A stretch of DNA of 45,984 bases, taken from NCBI GenBank assembly GCA_905211505.1, contig CAJMAX010000003.1:1-45984 (forward strand). The letters run 5' to 3'. The notes under the pieces were generated by a model. The model was not told the origin of the DNA. It saw only the letters and a program-made list of their open reading frames with translations, and did no database searches. Of the stretch, positions 32,612 through 40,962 are shown piece after piece (positions within the stretch are counted from its first letter, which is position 1; each line of letters begins with the position of its first letter). This DNA comes from an uncultured bacterium. GTDB taxonomy: Bacteria > Cyanobacteriota > Vampirovibrionia > Gastranaerophilales > Gastranaerophilaceae. The position numbers and the translations under genes are program-made.

Positions 32612-32731
32612 ATTTATATTAAACCCCAAAAGAAAATTTTTTGCTAAATTCCATTAAAATATAATAAAGACTTACAAAATTTATATAAGGAAAACTCCTC
32701 ATACCTGCCATGCCTATCGGATAAAAGAAGC

Positions 32732-32764
32732 AAAAAGGGCGCTGAAAAATCAGCGCCCTTTTTT
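32732..32764 (-). terminator. Intrinsic terminator of the fab operon
   Basis: GGGCGCTGA and TCAGCGCCC form a perfect stem with T runs on both sides. It follows the fabF stop by 16 bases. Confidence 0.9.
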
Positions 32765-32780
32765 AGAATTTTAAAACTGT

Positions 32781-34028
32781 TTAAACTTCTTTAAATACTA
32801 ATGAAGCATTTTGACCACCAAATCCGAATGAATTTGACAATGCTGCATGAAGTTCAGCCTTAACAGCATTATATGGAACATAATTCAAATCTGCAACTTC
32901 TTCATCTTGATTATCAAGATTAATTGTTGGAGGAACAATGTTTTCATTAATTGCTTTAATACAAACTATAGCTTCAGCTGCACCAGTTGCACCAAGCATG
33001 TGACCATGCATACTCTTAGTCGAAGTTACAAACAATTCAGGATTTACTTTTCTATCGCCAAAAACTTTAGCAACAGCATGAGATTCAGCTTTGTCGCCTA
33101 AACCAGTACTTGTACCATGAGTATTGATATACTGAATTTCAGTTGGCTTCATTCCTGCATCTTTCAAAGCAAATTCCATAGCCTTGATTGCACCGGAACC
33201 ATCAGGGGCAGGAGCCACAACATCATAAGCATCAGCTGTTTGACCATAACCTACGATTTCTGCATAAATATGAGCACCACGTTTTTTAGCATGTTCATAT
33301 TCTTCTAAAACTAATACGCCTGAACCTTCAGACATTACAAAACCATCCCTGTCCTTATCATACGGACGAGAAGCTTTTTGCGGTTCATCATTTCGTTTTG
33401 ATAATGTTCTTGCCGCAGAGAACGCACCAACTCCAACATCACAAATTGTTGCTTCCGCACCACCTGCAACCATCACATCAGCGTCCCCGTATTGAATTGA
33501 ACGGAAAGCATCACCAATTGAATGAGAACCTGTAGCACAAGCAGAAACTACAACTTTATTTATACCTTTGAAACCATACTTCATAGAAATATTTCCAGAA
33601 GGCATATTAACAATCATCATAGGAACTGTAAATGGTGAACATTTATTAGGTCCTTTTTCAATAATTCTAATATGATTTTCTTCAAATGTTTTAAAACCGC
33701 CGGCAGCAGAACTTACGATAACACCAATTCTATACGGATCGATATCTGCACCTTCCAGTTTTGCATCCTTAATTGCTTCATCAGCAGCAACCATTGCAAA
33801 TTGAGTAAATCTATCCAATTTTTTAGCTTTTTTTGGATCCATGTAATCTTCCGGATTAAAATCTTTAACTTCACCAGAAATTTTCACAACATGCTTATCA
33901 ATATCAATTGCTGTAGACGTTGCTATACCGCTTTTACCAGCTTTCAAGCTTTCCCAGAATTTATCAACACCAACACCAAATGGTGTAACAGCTCCTAATC
34001 CCGTTATAACTACTCTTCTTTTATCCAT
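32781..34028 (-). CDS. fabF: 3-oxoacyl-ACP synthase II
   Basis: A 415-residue elongating condensing enzyme of fatty-acid synthesis. The triad is Cys164 (VSACATGS), His304 (NTHGTSTG) and His343 (SMHGHMLGATG). Malonyl-ACP is its extender and AcpP, encoded just upstream, its carrier. Length is typical. AGGGGATAT lies before the ATG. It is the last gene of the unit. A hairpin in the 110-base gap after acpP may set the level of fabF below that of acpP. Confidence 0.97.
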   Translation of the reverse strand: MDKRRVVITGLGAVTPFGVGVDKFWESLKAGKSGIATSTAIDIDKHVVKISGEVKDFNPEDYMDPKKAKKLDRFTQFAMVAADEAIKDAKLEGADIDPYRIGVIVSSAAGGFKTFEENHIRIIEKGPNKCSPFTVPMMIVNMPSGNISMKYGFKGINKVVVSACATGSHSIGDAFRSIQYGDADVMVAGGAEATICDVGVGAFSAARTLSKRNDEPQKASRPYDKDRDGFVMSEGSGVLVLEEYEHAKKRGAHIYAEIVGYGQTADAYDVVAPAPDGSGAIKAMEFALKDAGMKPTEIQYINTHGTSTGLGDKAESHAVAKVFGDRKVNPELFVTSTKSMHGHMLGATGAAEAIVCIKAINENIVPPTINLDNQDEEVADLNYVPYNAVKAELHAALSNSFGFGGQNASLVFKEV

Positions 34029-34056
34029 TTAAGATATCCCCTTTAATAACAAATAA

Positions 34057-34091
34057 TGCGAGAATGAAATATAAAATATCCCACTCTCGCA
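34057..34091 (-). terminator. Hairpin between acpP and fabF
   Basis: TGCGAGAGTG and CATTCTCGCA (one G-T pair) flank a loop of 15 and are followed by TTATTTGTTATT on the minus strand. It is probably a partial terminator or a processing site, which would explain extra acpP message. Confidence 0.55.
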
Positions 34092-34138
34092 AATATAAAA
34101 ATCAGTTTGAATAATTCAAAATTCAAATAGTGAGATAA

Positions 34139-34375
34139 TTACTTACCTAATTTGCTGTCAATGTAATTAACTGCATCTTGAACTGTTTGAATTTTTTCTG
34201 CGTCTTCATCAGGAATTTCGCATTTGAATTCTTCTTCTAAAGCCATAACTAATTCAACTGTGTCTAATGAATCAGCACCTAAATCATCTGTGAAACGAGC
34301 TTCTGGTGTAACTAATTTTTCATCAACACTTAATTGATCTACTACAACTTTTTTTACTGTTTCTAATGTACTCAT
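34139..34375 (-). CDS. acpP: Acyl carrier protein
   Basis: A 78-residue ACP. The phosphopantetheine site is Ser36 in [20 protein letters not shown]. It is acidic and four-helical as usual. It carries all intermediates for FabD, FabG, FabF and FabH and gives acyl groups to PlsX. It has its own promoter (34428-34456) besides read-through from fabD-fabG. Confidence 0.98.
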   Translation of the reverse strand: MSTLETVKKVVVDQLSVDEKLVTPEARFTDDLGADSLDTVELVMALEEEFKCEIPDEDAEKIQTVQDAVNYIDSKLGK

Positions 34376-34427
34376 CTTCTTTTTCCTCTTTTATTATTTG
34401 TGTATTACTTAATACTTTTCTTGCTAC

Positions 34428-34456
34428 ATTATAACTTGATGAATATTATTTTGCAA
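34428..34456 (-). promoter_or_regulatory. Promoter of acpP-fabF
   Basis: TTGCAA (34451-34456) and TATAAT (34428-34433) are exactly 17 bases apart, in the gap after fabG. Confidence 0.7.
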
Positions 34457-34500
34457 GAAATTTACAATTCCAATACAGTTTTGTTAAAAATCTTTACCTA

Positions 34501-35232
34501 CTATATTAACATCCCGCCATCAACTTCTAAAGCTTGACCGGTAATGTAATCAGCGTCTAAAGCTAAGAATTTTACAGCTTTAGCAATATCTTCAGCTTCA
34601 CCAAGTCTTCTTAGAGCAATAGCTTTTAAATACTCATCGATATTAGGTAAATCTTTAGTCATATCTGTGGCTATAAAACCTGGACAAACAGCATTAACTC
34701 TAACTCCACGGGAACCTAGTTCTTTAGCCAATGATTTTGTAAAACCTATTAACCCTGCTTTAGCAGCTGAATAGTTAGCTTGACCTGGATTTCCGTATAG
34801 ACCAACTACTGAAGAAGTATTAATAATAGCCCCACTTCTTTGTTTCATCATCAATTTTACAACCGGTTTTGATACATAAAATGCACTATTTAGGTTTGTA
34901 TTAATAACTGCATTCCATTTATCAGCATCCATTCTGATGAATAAATCATCACGGGTAATACCTGCATTGTTCAGTAAAACATCAATTCTGCCATACTGTT
35001 CAATAATTTTTGCAATATTTTCATCAACTTCAGCCTGGTTTGATACGTCAAATTTATAACATGAAGCATTTGAGCCAAGAGCTTTTAATTCTTCAACTGT
35101 TTTTTCTGCAGCTTCAGAATTTCCGGCATAGTTAATAACAACATCACATCCTGCTTTTGCAAGTTCTAGCGCGCAAGCTTTACCAATACCGCGGGAACCA
35201 CCTGTTACCAATGCTACTTTCTTATCTGTCAT
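34501..35232 (-). CDS. fabG: 3-oxoacyl-ACP reductase
   Basis: A 243-residue short-chain dehydrogenase: cofactor loop TGGSRGIGKA, NNAGITRDDLF and the catalytic Ser141, Tyr154 and Lys158 (YSAAKAG). It reduces beta-ketoacyl-ACP with NADPH. The C-terminal GQALEVDGGML is standard. AAGGAG precedes the ATG; fabD ends 31 bases upstream. Confidence 0.97.
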   Translation of the reverse strand: MTDKKVALVTGGSRGIGKACALELAKAGCDVVINYAGNSEAAEKTVEELKALGSNASCYKFDVSNQAEVDENIAKIIEQYGRIDVLLNNAGITRDDLFIRMDADKWNAVINTNLNSAFYVSKPVVKLMMKQRSGAIINTSSVVGLYGNPGQANYSAAKAGLIGFTKSLAKELGSRGVRVNAVCPGFIATDMTKDLPNIDEYLKAIALRRLGEAEDIAKAVKFLALDADYITGQALEVDGGMLI

Positions 35233-35263
35233 AATTTTTCTCCTTATTTTATTATTGTTTTTA

Positions 35264-36193
35264 TTATTTTAAAGCTTCAACTGTAGCTTCCAAAGAAGCT
35301 TTGTCATATATATTAAACGTTTTAACTTCTGCGTTAATTTTTTTATTCAGTCCGGCCAAAACTTTACCAGGACCAATTTCAACAAAAGTATCAACCCCGT
35401 TACTTATCATATTTTCAATAGTTTGTGTCCAGTGAACAGATGAATAAATTTGACGAGGCATTTTATCTTTGAAATCAGCTGCAGCAATAGTTTCAGAAGC
35501 ATCAACATTTGTAACAACTGGAATTGCTGTATTATCCAAATCCAACTCTGAAACAAACTCTGCAAACTTGTGGCCTGATTCTTCCATAAATTTAGAATGG
35601 AAAGCTCCTGAAACTGCTAGAGGAACAACCCTTTTTGCTCCGGCAGCAGACAACAGTTCTCCAGCCTTTGCAACAGCTTTTTCATCACCGGTAATAACAA
35701 TTTGAGCAGGTGAGTTGTAATTGGCAACATCTACATATCCAACTTCAGAAGCTTCTTTTAATACTTTTTCTACACTCCCGGCAGGAGCATTCAAAACAGC
35801 TGCCATTGTACCACCTTTTACCGCGCCCATTAAATCAGCTCGTTTTTGAATTGCTTTTAATGTTGTCTCTAAGTCCATAACACCTGAAGCATACATTGCA
35901 CAGTATTCCCCTAAACTATGACCTGCTGTAAAATTTGGCGTTATGTTCAATTGAGACTTAAATGCTTCTAATGCTGCAATTGACATAGTAACAATACAAG
36001 GTTGAGTGTTCACTGTTTGTTTTAAATTTTCTTCCGGACCTTCAAAACATAATGTTTTTATATCTTTTCCTAAAATTTCGTTTGCAGTATCAAAAACTTT
36101 TTTTGCTGCTTCAAAATTTTCATACAAATCTTTCCCCATTCCAACAGATTGAGCTCCCTGACCTGGAAAAATAAATGCTACTTTTTTTGTCAT
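35264..36193 (-). CDS. fabD: Malonyl-CoA:ACP transacylase
   Basis: A 309-residue enzyme that loads malonyl groups on ACP. It has FIFPGQGAQSVGMG, the active serine Ser93 in GHSLGEY and the AFHSKFM histidine. The start is the ATG at 36193 with GGGAG. The frame opens at 36220, but the promoter predicted at 36241-36269 makes that unlikely. First gene of the fabD-fabG-acpP-fabF unit. Confidence 0.97.
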   Translation of the reverse strand: MTKKVAFIFPGQGAQSVGMGKDLYENFEAAKKVFDTANEILGKDIKTLCFEGPEENLKQTVNTQPCIVTMSIAALEAFKSQLNITPNFTAGHSLGEYCAMYASGVMDLETTLKAIQKRADLMGAVKGGTMAAVLNAPAGSVEKVLKEASEVGYVDVANYNSPAQIVITGDEKAVAKAGELLSAAGAKRVVPLAVSGAFHSKFMEESGHKFAEFVSELDLDNTAIPVVTNVDASETIAAADFKDKMPRQIYSSVHWTQTIENMISNGVDTFVEIGPGKVLAGLNKKINAEVKTFNIYDKASLEATVEALK

Positions 36194-36240
36194 ATTTATA
36201 CTCCCTACTATTATTCTCACTTTATAAATTTATCACACAA

Positions 36241-36269
36241 ATTATACTATAAATACCCAAATAAAGCAA
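36241..36269 (-). promoter_or_regulatory. Promoter of fabD
   Basis: TTGCTT (36264-36269), 17 bases, TATAAT (36241-36246). It lies just after the terminator at 36271-36296, so the fabD unit starts afresh here. Confidence 0.65.
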
Positions 36270-36270
36270 A

Positions 36271-36296
36271 AAACAGGTAATAAAATTTACCTGTTT
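36271..36296 (-). terminator. Terminator after the prepilin gene
   Basis: AAACAGGTAA pairs with TTACCTGTTT across six bases, followed by a T-rich tail on the minus strand. It separates the prepilin transcript from fabD. Confidence 0.7.
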
Positions 36297-36450
36297 AATA
36301 ATATTACTTACTACACTGACCCAAAATATTATATTAGGTATAATTTTAAGAACAGCACCTTTGGTAAACGGATTTTAGAAGCAACAAGTACAGTATAAGT
36401 TTACCTAGCTGATGGATGTTATCAAAAATATTTCTTAAACTTTGCCAATA

Positions 36451-37149
36451 TTATTTAAATTTTTGCCTTAATAAATTTTTGAAATAATCAGGATTCTCTT
36501 TTGCTAATTGTGCACACGCAATACCATTCAAGACTCCTTTACCCTTTAAATTGCAATATTTTTCAATATCGTTGTATTTTGTTTTTTGGTCTCCCATCGT
36601 TAATAACTCGCCCTCTATAAATTGAAAAGTAAATAAATCATATCCCCATCTGTTAGGCGGGTTATTAAAACCATTTAAGTCAACTGAAACCCATAATTGA
36701 TTAGCAACAGTATCGTTTTCTATTAGAAAAAGTTCTCCATCTTGAATTGCAATTTGTCCATCGTCAAACCAGTTATATTCTACTGTGGATTGTCCATCTA
36801 AAGACATGTAATGCTTTATACCTTTAGTGTCATAACATGGCAAAACTCTTTTAAAATTATTTTCAGAATTTGTTCCACAATCAAAAGGAGCTTGTAGATA
36901 TTTCATAAAAGTTTTATAAAATGACCTTGTCGGGTATGATTCTGGATCTAATGATACATCATCAGCCTCCATCTGCTTAAAAACCTGTTGAACAGTTGAA
37001 TAAGATTTTAAGAATTGGCTCCTAAATCTATGAGCTTTATAGCTTGTAATCAACCCCGGAATAGTTAATGCTGCGACTACACCTATAATCCCTAATGTTA
37101 TTAATACTTCTGCAAGGGTGAATGCTGTTTTTTGAGCAAGCATAGTCAT
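36451..37149 (-). CDS. Type IV prepilin-like / pseudopilin protein
   Basis: Read from the ATG at 37149 this is 232 residues. A short leader precedes AFTLAEVLITLGIIGVVAAL, the prepilin peptidase site and membrane helix; cleavage would be before Phe. The exported domain has Cys pairs and VSVDLNGFNNPPNRWGYDLF, a motif resembling the calcium loop of type II secretion pseudopilins. No ribosome site stands before 37149 or 37143. The frame stays open far upstream, and the true start is probably the ATG at 37414, out of frame by one base through a G run (next entry). It would be processed by PilD and join a type IV pilus or secretion pseudopilus. It splits the usual fabH-fabD order. Confidence 0.85.
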   Translation of the reverse strand: MTMLAQKTAFTLAEVLITLGIIGVVAALTIPGLITSYKAHRFRSQFLKSYSTVQQVFKQMEADDVSLDPESYPTRSFYKTFMKYLQAPFDCGTNSENNFKRVLPCYDTKGIKHYMSLDGQSTVEYNWFDDGQIAIQDGELFLIENDTVANQLWVSVDLNGFNNPPNRWGYDLFTFQFIEGELLTMGDQKTKYNDIEKYCNLKGKGVLNGIACAQLAKENPDYFKNLLRQKFK

Positions 37150-37414
37150 TCCGAACTTGTTTCGGAATCTATTTGTTGGACATTTTGATTGGGAGCCTGA
37201 AATACCGAGTAGGAACAGAAAATTACGTTTCGTATACTCAACTAATTTTCTAGTCAATTCAGGATGACGTTCCGTCAGTTCAGGGGGACGGTGCGGGATT
37301 ACATTAGGACGGAAATTTAAAACAAATATTTTTAAAGACCTTAGAATACTGTCAGAGTAAAGCTTTAAAAGGTTACCCCCCCCCCATTTTCTTGATATTG
37401 TTGAATTTTGACAT
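37150..37414 (-). other. Prepilin leader with G10 tract, probable phase-variable start
   Basis: The ATG at 37414 has AAGGAG eight bases upstream and a strong promoter. It reads MSKFNNIKKMGGG and stops just after a run of ten G (37376-37385 as C on the plus strand). With nine G, or twelve, the frame passes NLLKLYSDSILRSL and HRPPELTERHPELTRK with no stop and joins the prepilin frame, for a total of about 320 residues. Much of the leader (37144-37300) is made from dispersed repeat sequence. Homopolymer G runs of this length are rare in AT-rich DNA. Confidence 0.7.
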
Positions 37415-37445
37415 ACTCTTCTCCTTATTTTATAATACCAAAGCC

Positions 37446-37474
37446 ATTATACACAATTTTTTATATTTTATCAA
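37446..37474 (-). promoter_or_regulatory. Promoter of the prepilin gene
   Basis: TTGATA (37469-37474), 17 bases, TATAAT (37446-37451); the start near 37440 leaves a 25-base leader with AAGGAG before the ATG at 37414. Confidence 0.7.
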
Positions 37475-37625
37475 TATAAAGAAATTGAGAACTATATACA
37501 AATTTTCATCAAGAATCTTTTTGCTCGAAGCTTTGTCTTTCATCCTAAGCGTGGTTCAAGATGAAGTGTCAGTTCAGAGTGAACAAACAGGCGCTCCAGG
37601 TGATATAACATTCATAGAATGACAA

Positions 37626-37657
37626 AAGAAATCTCCCGAATACTCAGGAGATTTCTT
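37626..37657 (-). terminator. Terminator after fabH
   Basis: AAGAAATCTCC pairs with GGAGATTTCTT, then TTTTGT on the minus strand. It closes the rpmF-plsX-fabH unit. Confidence 0.75.
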
Positions 37658-37690
37658 AAATAAAATTATACTATTTTTATTAAAATAACT

Positions 37691-38701
37691 CTAACAAATA
37701 CCGTCACGAAGTCTGACAACTGCAGCACCCCATGTCATACCTGCTCCGAAACCACACAAAATTGCTGTTGAGCCAAGTTTTACTGTTCCTTTTTCAACAC
37801 CTTCAACTAAAGCAATTGGAATTGATGCGGCTGATGTGTTACCATAATATTTAATGTTTGAAATAACTTTTTCATCAGAATAACCAAGTCTTTGTTGTAA
37901 CGCCTCAATAATTCTTTGGTTTGCCTGATGCGGAATTAAGTAGTCTATATCATCTGCAGTCATACCTGCATCTTCAATTGCCATATCAACATATTTTGGC
38001 AGTGTACTTACTACAAATTTATATACATCACGCCCTGTCATGTGTATTTTAGAATCCACTTCATCAGATTGTTCCACAAGAGGACAATTTTTACCGGGCA
38101 TATTCATGTAAATATATTGACCAATCTCACCATCCGCATGAACATTCAACGATAAAACATCATCAATTCCATCTTCAGCTTCAGTAACAATCATCGCTCC
38201 TGCACCGTCTCCAAATAAAATTGACGTTCCTCTATCATTCCAATCCACTAATCTTGAATTATTATCCGCAGCCACAAGTAAAATATTTTTGTACAAACCT
38301 GCTCCAATTAGGCCTCTTGCAACCTGTAATGCGTAAATCAAACCAGTACAAGCAGCAGTTAAATCAAAAGCCGGAACATAGTTTGGAATACCTAATCTAG
38401 CTTGAATATCACAAGCTAATGCAGGATATAATTGTGGTGGAGCTGAAGCTGCCGCAATCACACAATCAATATCTTCAGCCTTTAAACCAGATTTTGCAAT
38501 AGCTTTCTTAGAAGCTTCAACACCTAAATCAATAGCACTTTCATTGCCTGAAACAACACGTCTTTCCTTAATACCTGTACGTGTATAAATCCATTCATCA
38601 GACGTTTCGTATAATTTAGTTAAATCATCGTTTGTAATAACCGTTTCCGGTACACTATATCCAACACCGGCAATTCTTAGAGGTTTCATAGTTTTTGACA
38701 T
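37691..38701 (-). CDS. fabH: 3-oxoacyl-ACP synthase III
   Basis: A 336-residue initiating condensing enzyme that joins acetyl-CoA to malonyl-ACP. The triad is Cys118 (LTAACTGL), His258 (PHQANQRI) and Asn288 (YGNTSAAS). The primer pocket entry TSDEWIYTRTGI is typical. plsX lies nine bases upstream. Normally fabD follows directly; here a terminator, repeats and the prepilin gene come between. Confidence 0.97.
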   Translation of the reverse strand: MSKTMKPLRIAGVGYSVPETVITNDDLTKLYETSDEWIYTRTGIKERRVVSGNESAIDLGVEASKKAIAKSGLKAEDIDCVIAAASAPPQLYPALACDIQARLGIPNYVPAFDLTAACTGLIYALQVARGLIGAGLYKNILLVAADNNSRLVDWNDRGTSILFGDGAGAMIVTEAEDGIDDVLSLNVHADGEIGQYIYMNMPGKNCPLVEQSDEVDSKIHMTGRDVYKFVVSTLPKYVDMAIEDAGMTADDIDYLIPHQANQRIIEALQQRLGYSDEKVISNIKYYGNTSAASIPIALVEGVEKGTVKLGSTAILCGFGAGMTWGAAVVRLRDGIC

Positions 38702-38710
38702 AATTTTTTC

Positions 38711-39775
38711 CTATCTATTTATATTTTCTGCAATTTTTGAGTTTATATCCTTGTTAAGTACTCGAACTGCAGCTCTCACAGCATTTTTCATTGCATATGA
38801 TGAACTACGCCCATGAGCTATAACAGAGATTCCCTTTACTCCTAATAATAGCATACCACCAAAAACTTCCCAATTAATTTTCTTCAAAATTCTTCTTAAA
38901 AATGGTTTAGCCATCAAACCAATTACACTTCCAACAATACCAGACTTGAATTCTGTAGAAATCATTTTCAATAACATAGAAGCGGTGCCTTCAGTAACTT
39001 TCAGAGCAACATTACCCGCAAAGCCATCACAAACAACGACATCACATTTATTTACAAATAATTCTTTTCCCTCAATATTACCGGCAAAAACAATACGTCC
39101 TTGTTCATGCATTTCTTTTAAAAGAGGATAAGTCTCTTTAACTAGAGCATTACCTTTTCCTTCCTCTTCGCCGATACTGAGGATACCAACTTTAGGGTTT
39201 TCAATTCCTACGACATGCTTAGCGTAAGCCACACCCATTTCTGCAAATTGTGCAAGCATTTCAGCTGAACAATCACTATTTGCTCCACCATCAATCAACA
39301 CAACAGGTTCTTTCATTGTTGGAATTGTTACAGCAATTGCAGGTCTGGAAACACCGTGAATACGTCCCAATCCGAATAAACTTGCAGCCATTGCAGCCCC
39401 TGTAGAACCCGCTGAAACAACAGCTTCACATCTTCCTTCCGCAACTGCCCTGACAGACGCAACTATCGAAGAGTCCTTTTTCTTTCTAATAGATTGACCA
39501 ACCGCTTCACCCATGCCAATAACTTCAGAAGCATTAGTAATGGTGTAATCTATTTTGTCTAAATCAATTCTAATCTTTCTTTTATGGCCTTTTGTTCCGC
39601 AATCCGACAAAAAATAGCCGGTACGTCTAATGATATCAAGTTCGGCTTTAATTTCATCTTCTCTACCAACGAGTTCAAGACCAACACCATATTCTTGCGC
39701 TGCCCATAGAGCACCCTCAACTATTGCTTTTGGTGCATAATCTCCACCCATTGCATCTATTGCTATTCTTGCCAT
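38711..39775 (-). CDS. plsX: Phosphate acyltransferase PlsX
   Basis: A 354-residue cytoplasmic enzyme that makes acyl phosphate from acyl-ACP for PlsY (18421-19038). It starts MARIAIDAMGGDYAPKAIVE and has SAGSTGAAMA, LIDGGANSDC and VCDGFAGNVALK, all conserved. The ATG at 39775 is used; a TTG at 39802 in the same frame is less likely. It lies between rpmF and fabH, the common bacterial order. Confidence 0.96.
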   Translation of the reverse strand: MARIAIDAMGGDYAPKAIVEGALWAAQEYGVGLELVGREDEIKAELDIIRRTGYFLSDCGTKGHKRKIRIDLDKIDYTITNASEVIGMGEAVGQSIRKKKDSSIVASVRAVAEGRCEAVVSAGSTGAAMAASLFGLGRIHGVSRPAIAVTIPTMKEPVVLIDGGANSDCSAEMLAQFAEMGVAYAKHVVGIENPKVGILSIGEEEGKGNALVKETYPLLKEMHEQGRIVFAGNIEGKELFVNKCDVVVCDGFAGNVALKVTEGTASMLLKMISTEFKSGIVGSVIGLMAKPFLRRILKKINWEVFGGMLLLGVKGISVIAHGRSSSYAMKNAVRAAVRVLNKDINSKIAENINR

Positions 39776-39810
39776 TCTCTTTCTCTCTCCAAAGTCTTCC
39801 AATCATTAAC

Positions 39811-39846
39811 TGCAGAAAGCGGCATCTTGATATGTCGCTTTCTGCA
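39811..39846 (-). repeat. Hairpin between rpmF and plsX
   Basis: TGCAGAAAGCGGCAT and ATGTCGCTTTCTGCA form a 15-base stem with one G-T pair. No T run follows, so it is more likely an RNA-stability or processing element than a terminator. Confidence 0.6.
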
Positions 39847-39857
39847 AAATTTTAAAA

Positions 39858-40163
39858 TTACTCTTCTGTTTTTTCAACAGATTCTTCAGCTTTAACTTCT
39901 TCCACTTTGGCTTCTTCTGCTTTTTCAGCTGCCTTTTTGGTTGATTTTTTAGCTGTTTTTTTAGCAGGAGCTTCTGCTGCAGCAGCTTTATCTGCTAATT
40001 TTACAGGTTGGCCTTTATAAGTGCCACATGCTGTGCATACTGTATGTGTTAAAACTGTTTCTCCGCAATTAGGACATTTTGTTGTTTCAGGCTTTGTAGC
40101 TTTCCAATTAGATCTTCTGCTGCCTTGAGCGGAATGTCCTGTTCTTTTCTTAGGTACTGCCAT
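39858..40163 (-). CDS. rpmF: 50S ribosomal protein L32 with long charged tail
   Basis: Residues 1-56 are a standard zinc-type L32: MAVPKKRTGHSAQGSRRSNW, then CPNCGETV and HTVCTACGTYKG. Residues 57-101 are a low-complexity tail of Ala, Lys and Glu (AAAAEAPAKKTAKKSTKKA, then an acidic end). Normal L32 is near 57-60 residues, so this is nearly double. The gene lies between DUF177 and plsX, the standard context. Confidence 0.95.
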   Translation of the reverse strand: MAVPKKRTGHSAQGSRRSNWKATKPETTKCPNCGETVLTHTVCTACGTYKGQPVKLADKAAAAEAPAKKTAKKSTKKAAEKAEEAKVEEVKAEESVEKTEE

Positions 40164-40194
40164 TTTGTTTTTCCTTTTTTATTTTCTGTACTAA

Positions 40195-40695
40195 CTAATT
40201 TTTTGGGTTAATTTGGATATTTTTAAAGACATCCAGTCTTGGGTCAGGTAAAGTTTCTTCTGTGAAAAAATCCTTTCCTTTACAATTAATACCACAAACT
40301 TTCTTATTTGGGAAACTTAATATTACGGATTGATACAATAAGTCATAAATATCAATCTCTTTTTCTCCGTTCAGATCAGTTACAAACTGACCATCTTTAA
40401 TTTCAAACTCTTGCCCGGACTCGTCGTAATCACCTAACAATGATTGTTTTGAGTACAATTCATCTATATCAAAATCTAAATTATGCTCAAATTTTTCAAG
40501 GCACAAATCACACTCTAATAATACAGTACCTGTAACATGTCCAGAAATTTCTATAAATTCTCCGAGTGATTTTGCACACAACTCGGCATGAATAGGAGTA
40601 ACACAATCTATGCCTTCAATTTTTTCATCAAAAGCACAGTAAAGCGTTTTATTTTCAGCATTTTCTATGTCTTCTATTGATAATATTTTTTCCAT
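40195..40695 (-). CDS. DUF177 family protein (YceD-like)
   Basis: A 166-residue protein with the family signature ECDLCLEKFEHNLDFDIDE in mid-protein and the C-terminal DPRLDVFKNI. DUF177 proteins nearly always precede rpmF and are linked to 23S rRNA maturation or L32 handling, on the evidence of plant and bacterial members. The ATG is three bases after the stop of the 87-aa gene. Confidence 0.88.
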   Translation of the reverse strand: MEKILSIEDIENAENKTLYCAFDEKIEGIDCVTPIHAELCAKSLGEFIEISGHVTGTVLLECDLCLEKFEHNLDFDIDELYSKQSLLGDYDESGQEFEIKDGQFVTDLNGEKEIDIYDLLYQSVILSFPNKKVCGINCKGKDFFTEETLPDPRLDVFKNIQINPKN

Positions 40696-40698
40696 ATC

Positions 40699-40962
40699 TT
40701 AAATAAATTGTTCTTCCTGAATTGCCAATGCTGCAATTTGACTTGATAAGAAACAAACTTTTTTCAATGGACCGTCTGTATCTTTTTCAATCATAGTTGC
40801 ATTTGGAGCTTGCATTTTTTCAACTAATTCTTGGTATAAAGCCTGAGCTTCTTTAACATATAAAACTAACGGTGCCGTTGAGCCTTTGATAAATACTAAT
40901 ACAGCATAACGTTTTTTTATATTTTGAGGATTCATACCCTGTGGATTAAATTGTTGAGCCAT
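40699..40962 (-). CDS. Small conserved-looking protein at head of the rpmF operon
   Basis: An 87-residue cytoplasmic protein I do not recognise. After a Gln/Asn/Pro-rich start (MAQQFNPQGMNPQN) it has a beta strand, RYAVLVFIKG, a helix (EAQALYQELVEKM), and CFLSSQIAALAIQEEQF, which looks like a small alpha/beta fold. AAGGAG precedes the ATG. It is tightly joined to DUF177, so it is probably a real gene and perhaps linked to ribosome assembly. Confidence 0.75.
   Translation of the reverse strand: MAQQFNPQGMNPQNIKKRYAVLVFIKGSTAPLVLYVKEAQALYQELVEKMQAPNATMIEKDTDGPLKKVCFLSSQIAALAIQEEQFI

Noticed and set aside
36362..36402. Inverted GGTAAAC and GTTTACC near the end of the prepilin gene
   Set aside because: Only seven bases each with a 27-base gap; this can arise by chance in AT-rich DNA.
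37392..37622. A 76-residue plus-strand open frame beside the G/C run
   Set aside because: It crosses the prepilin promoter and a repeat remnant in antisense, with no ribosome site.
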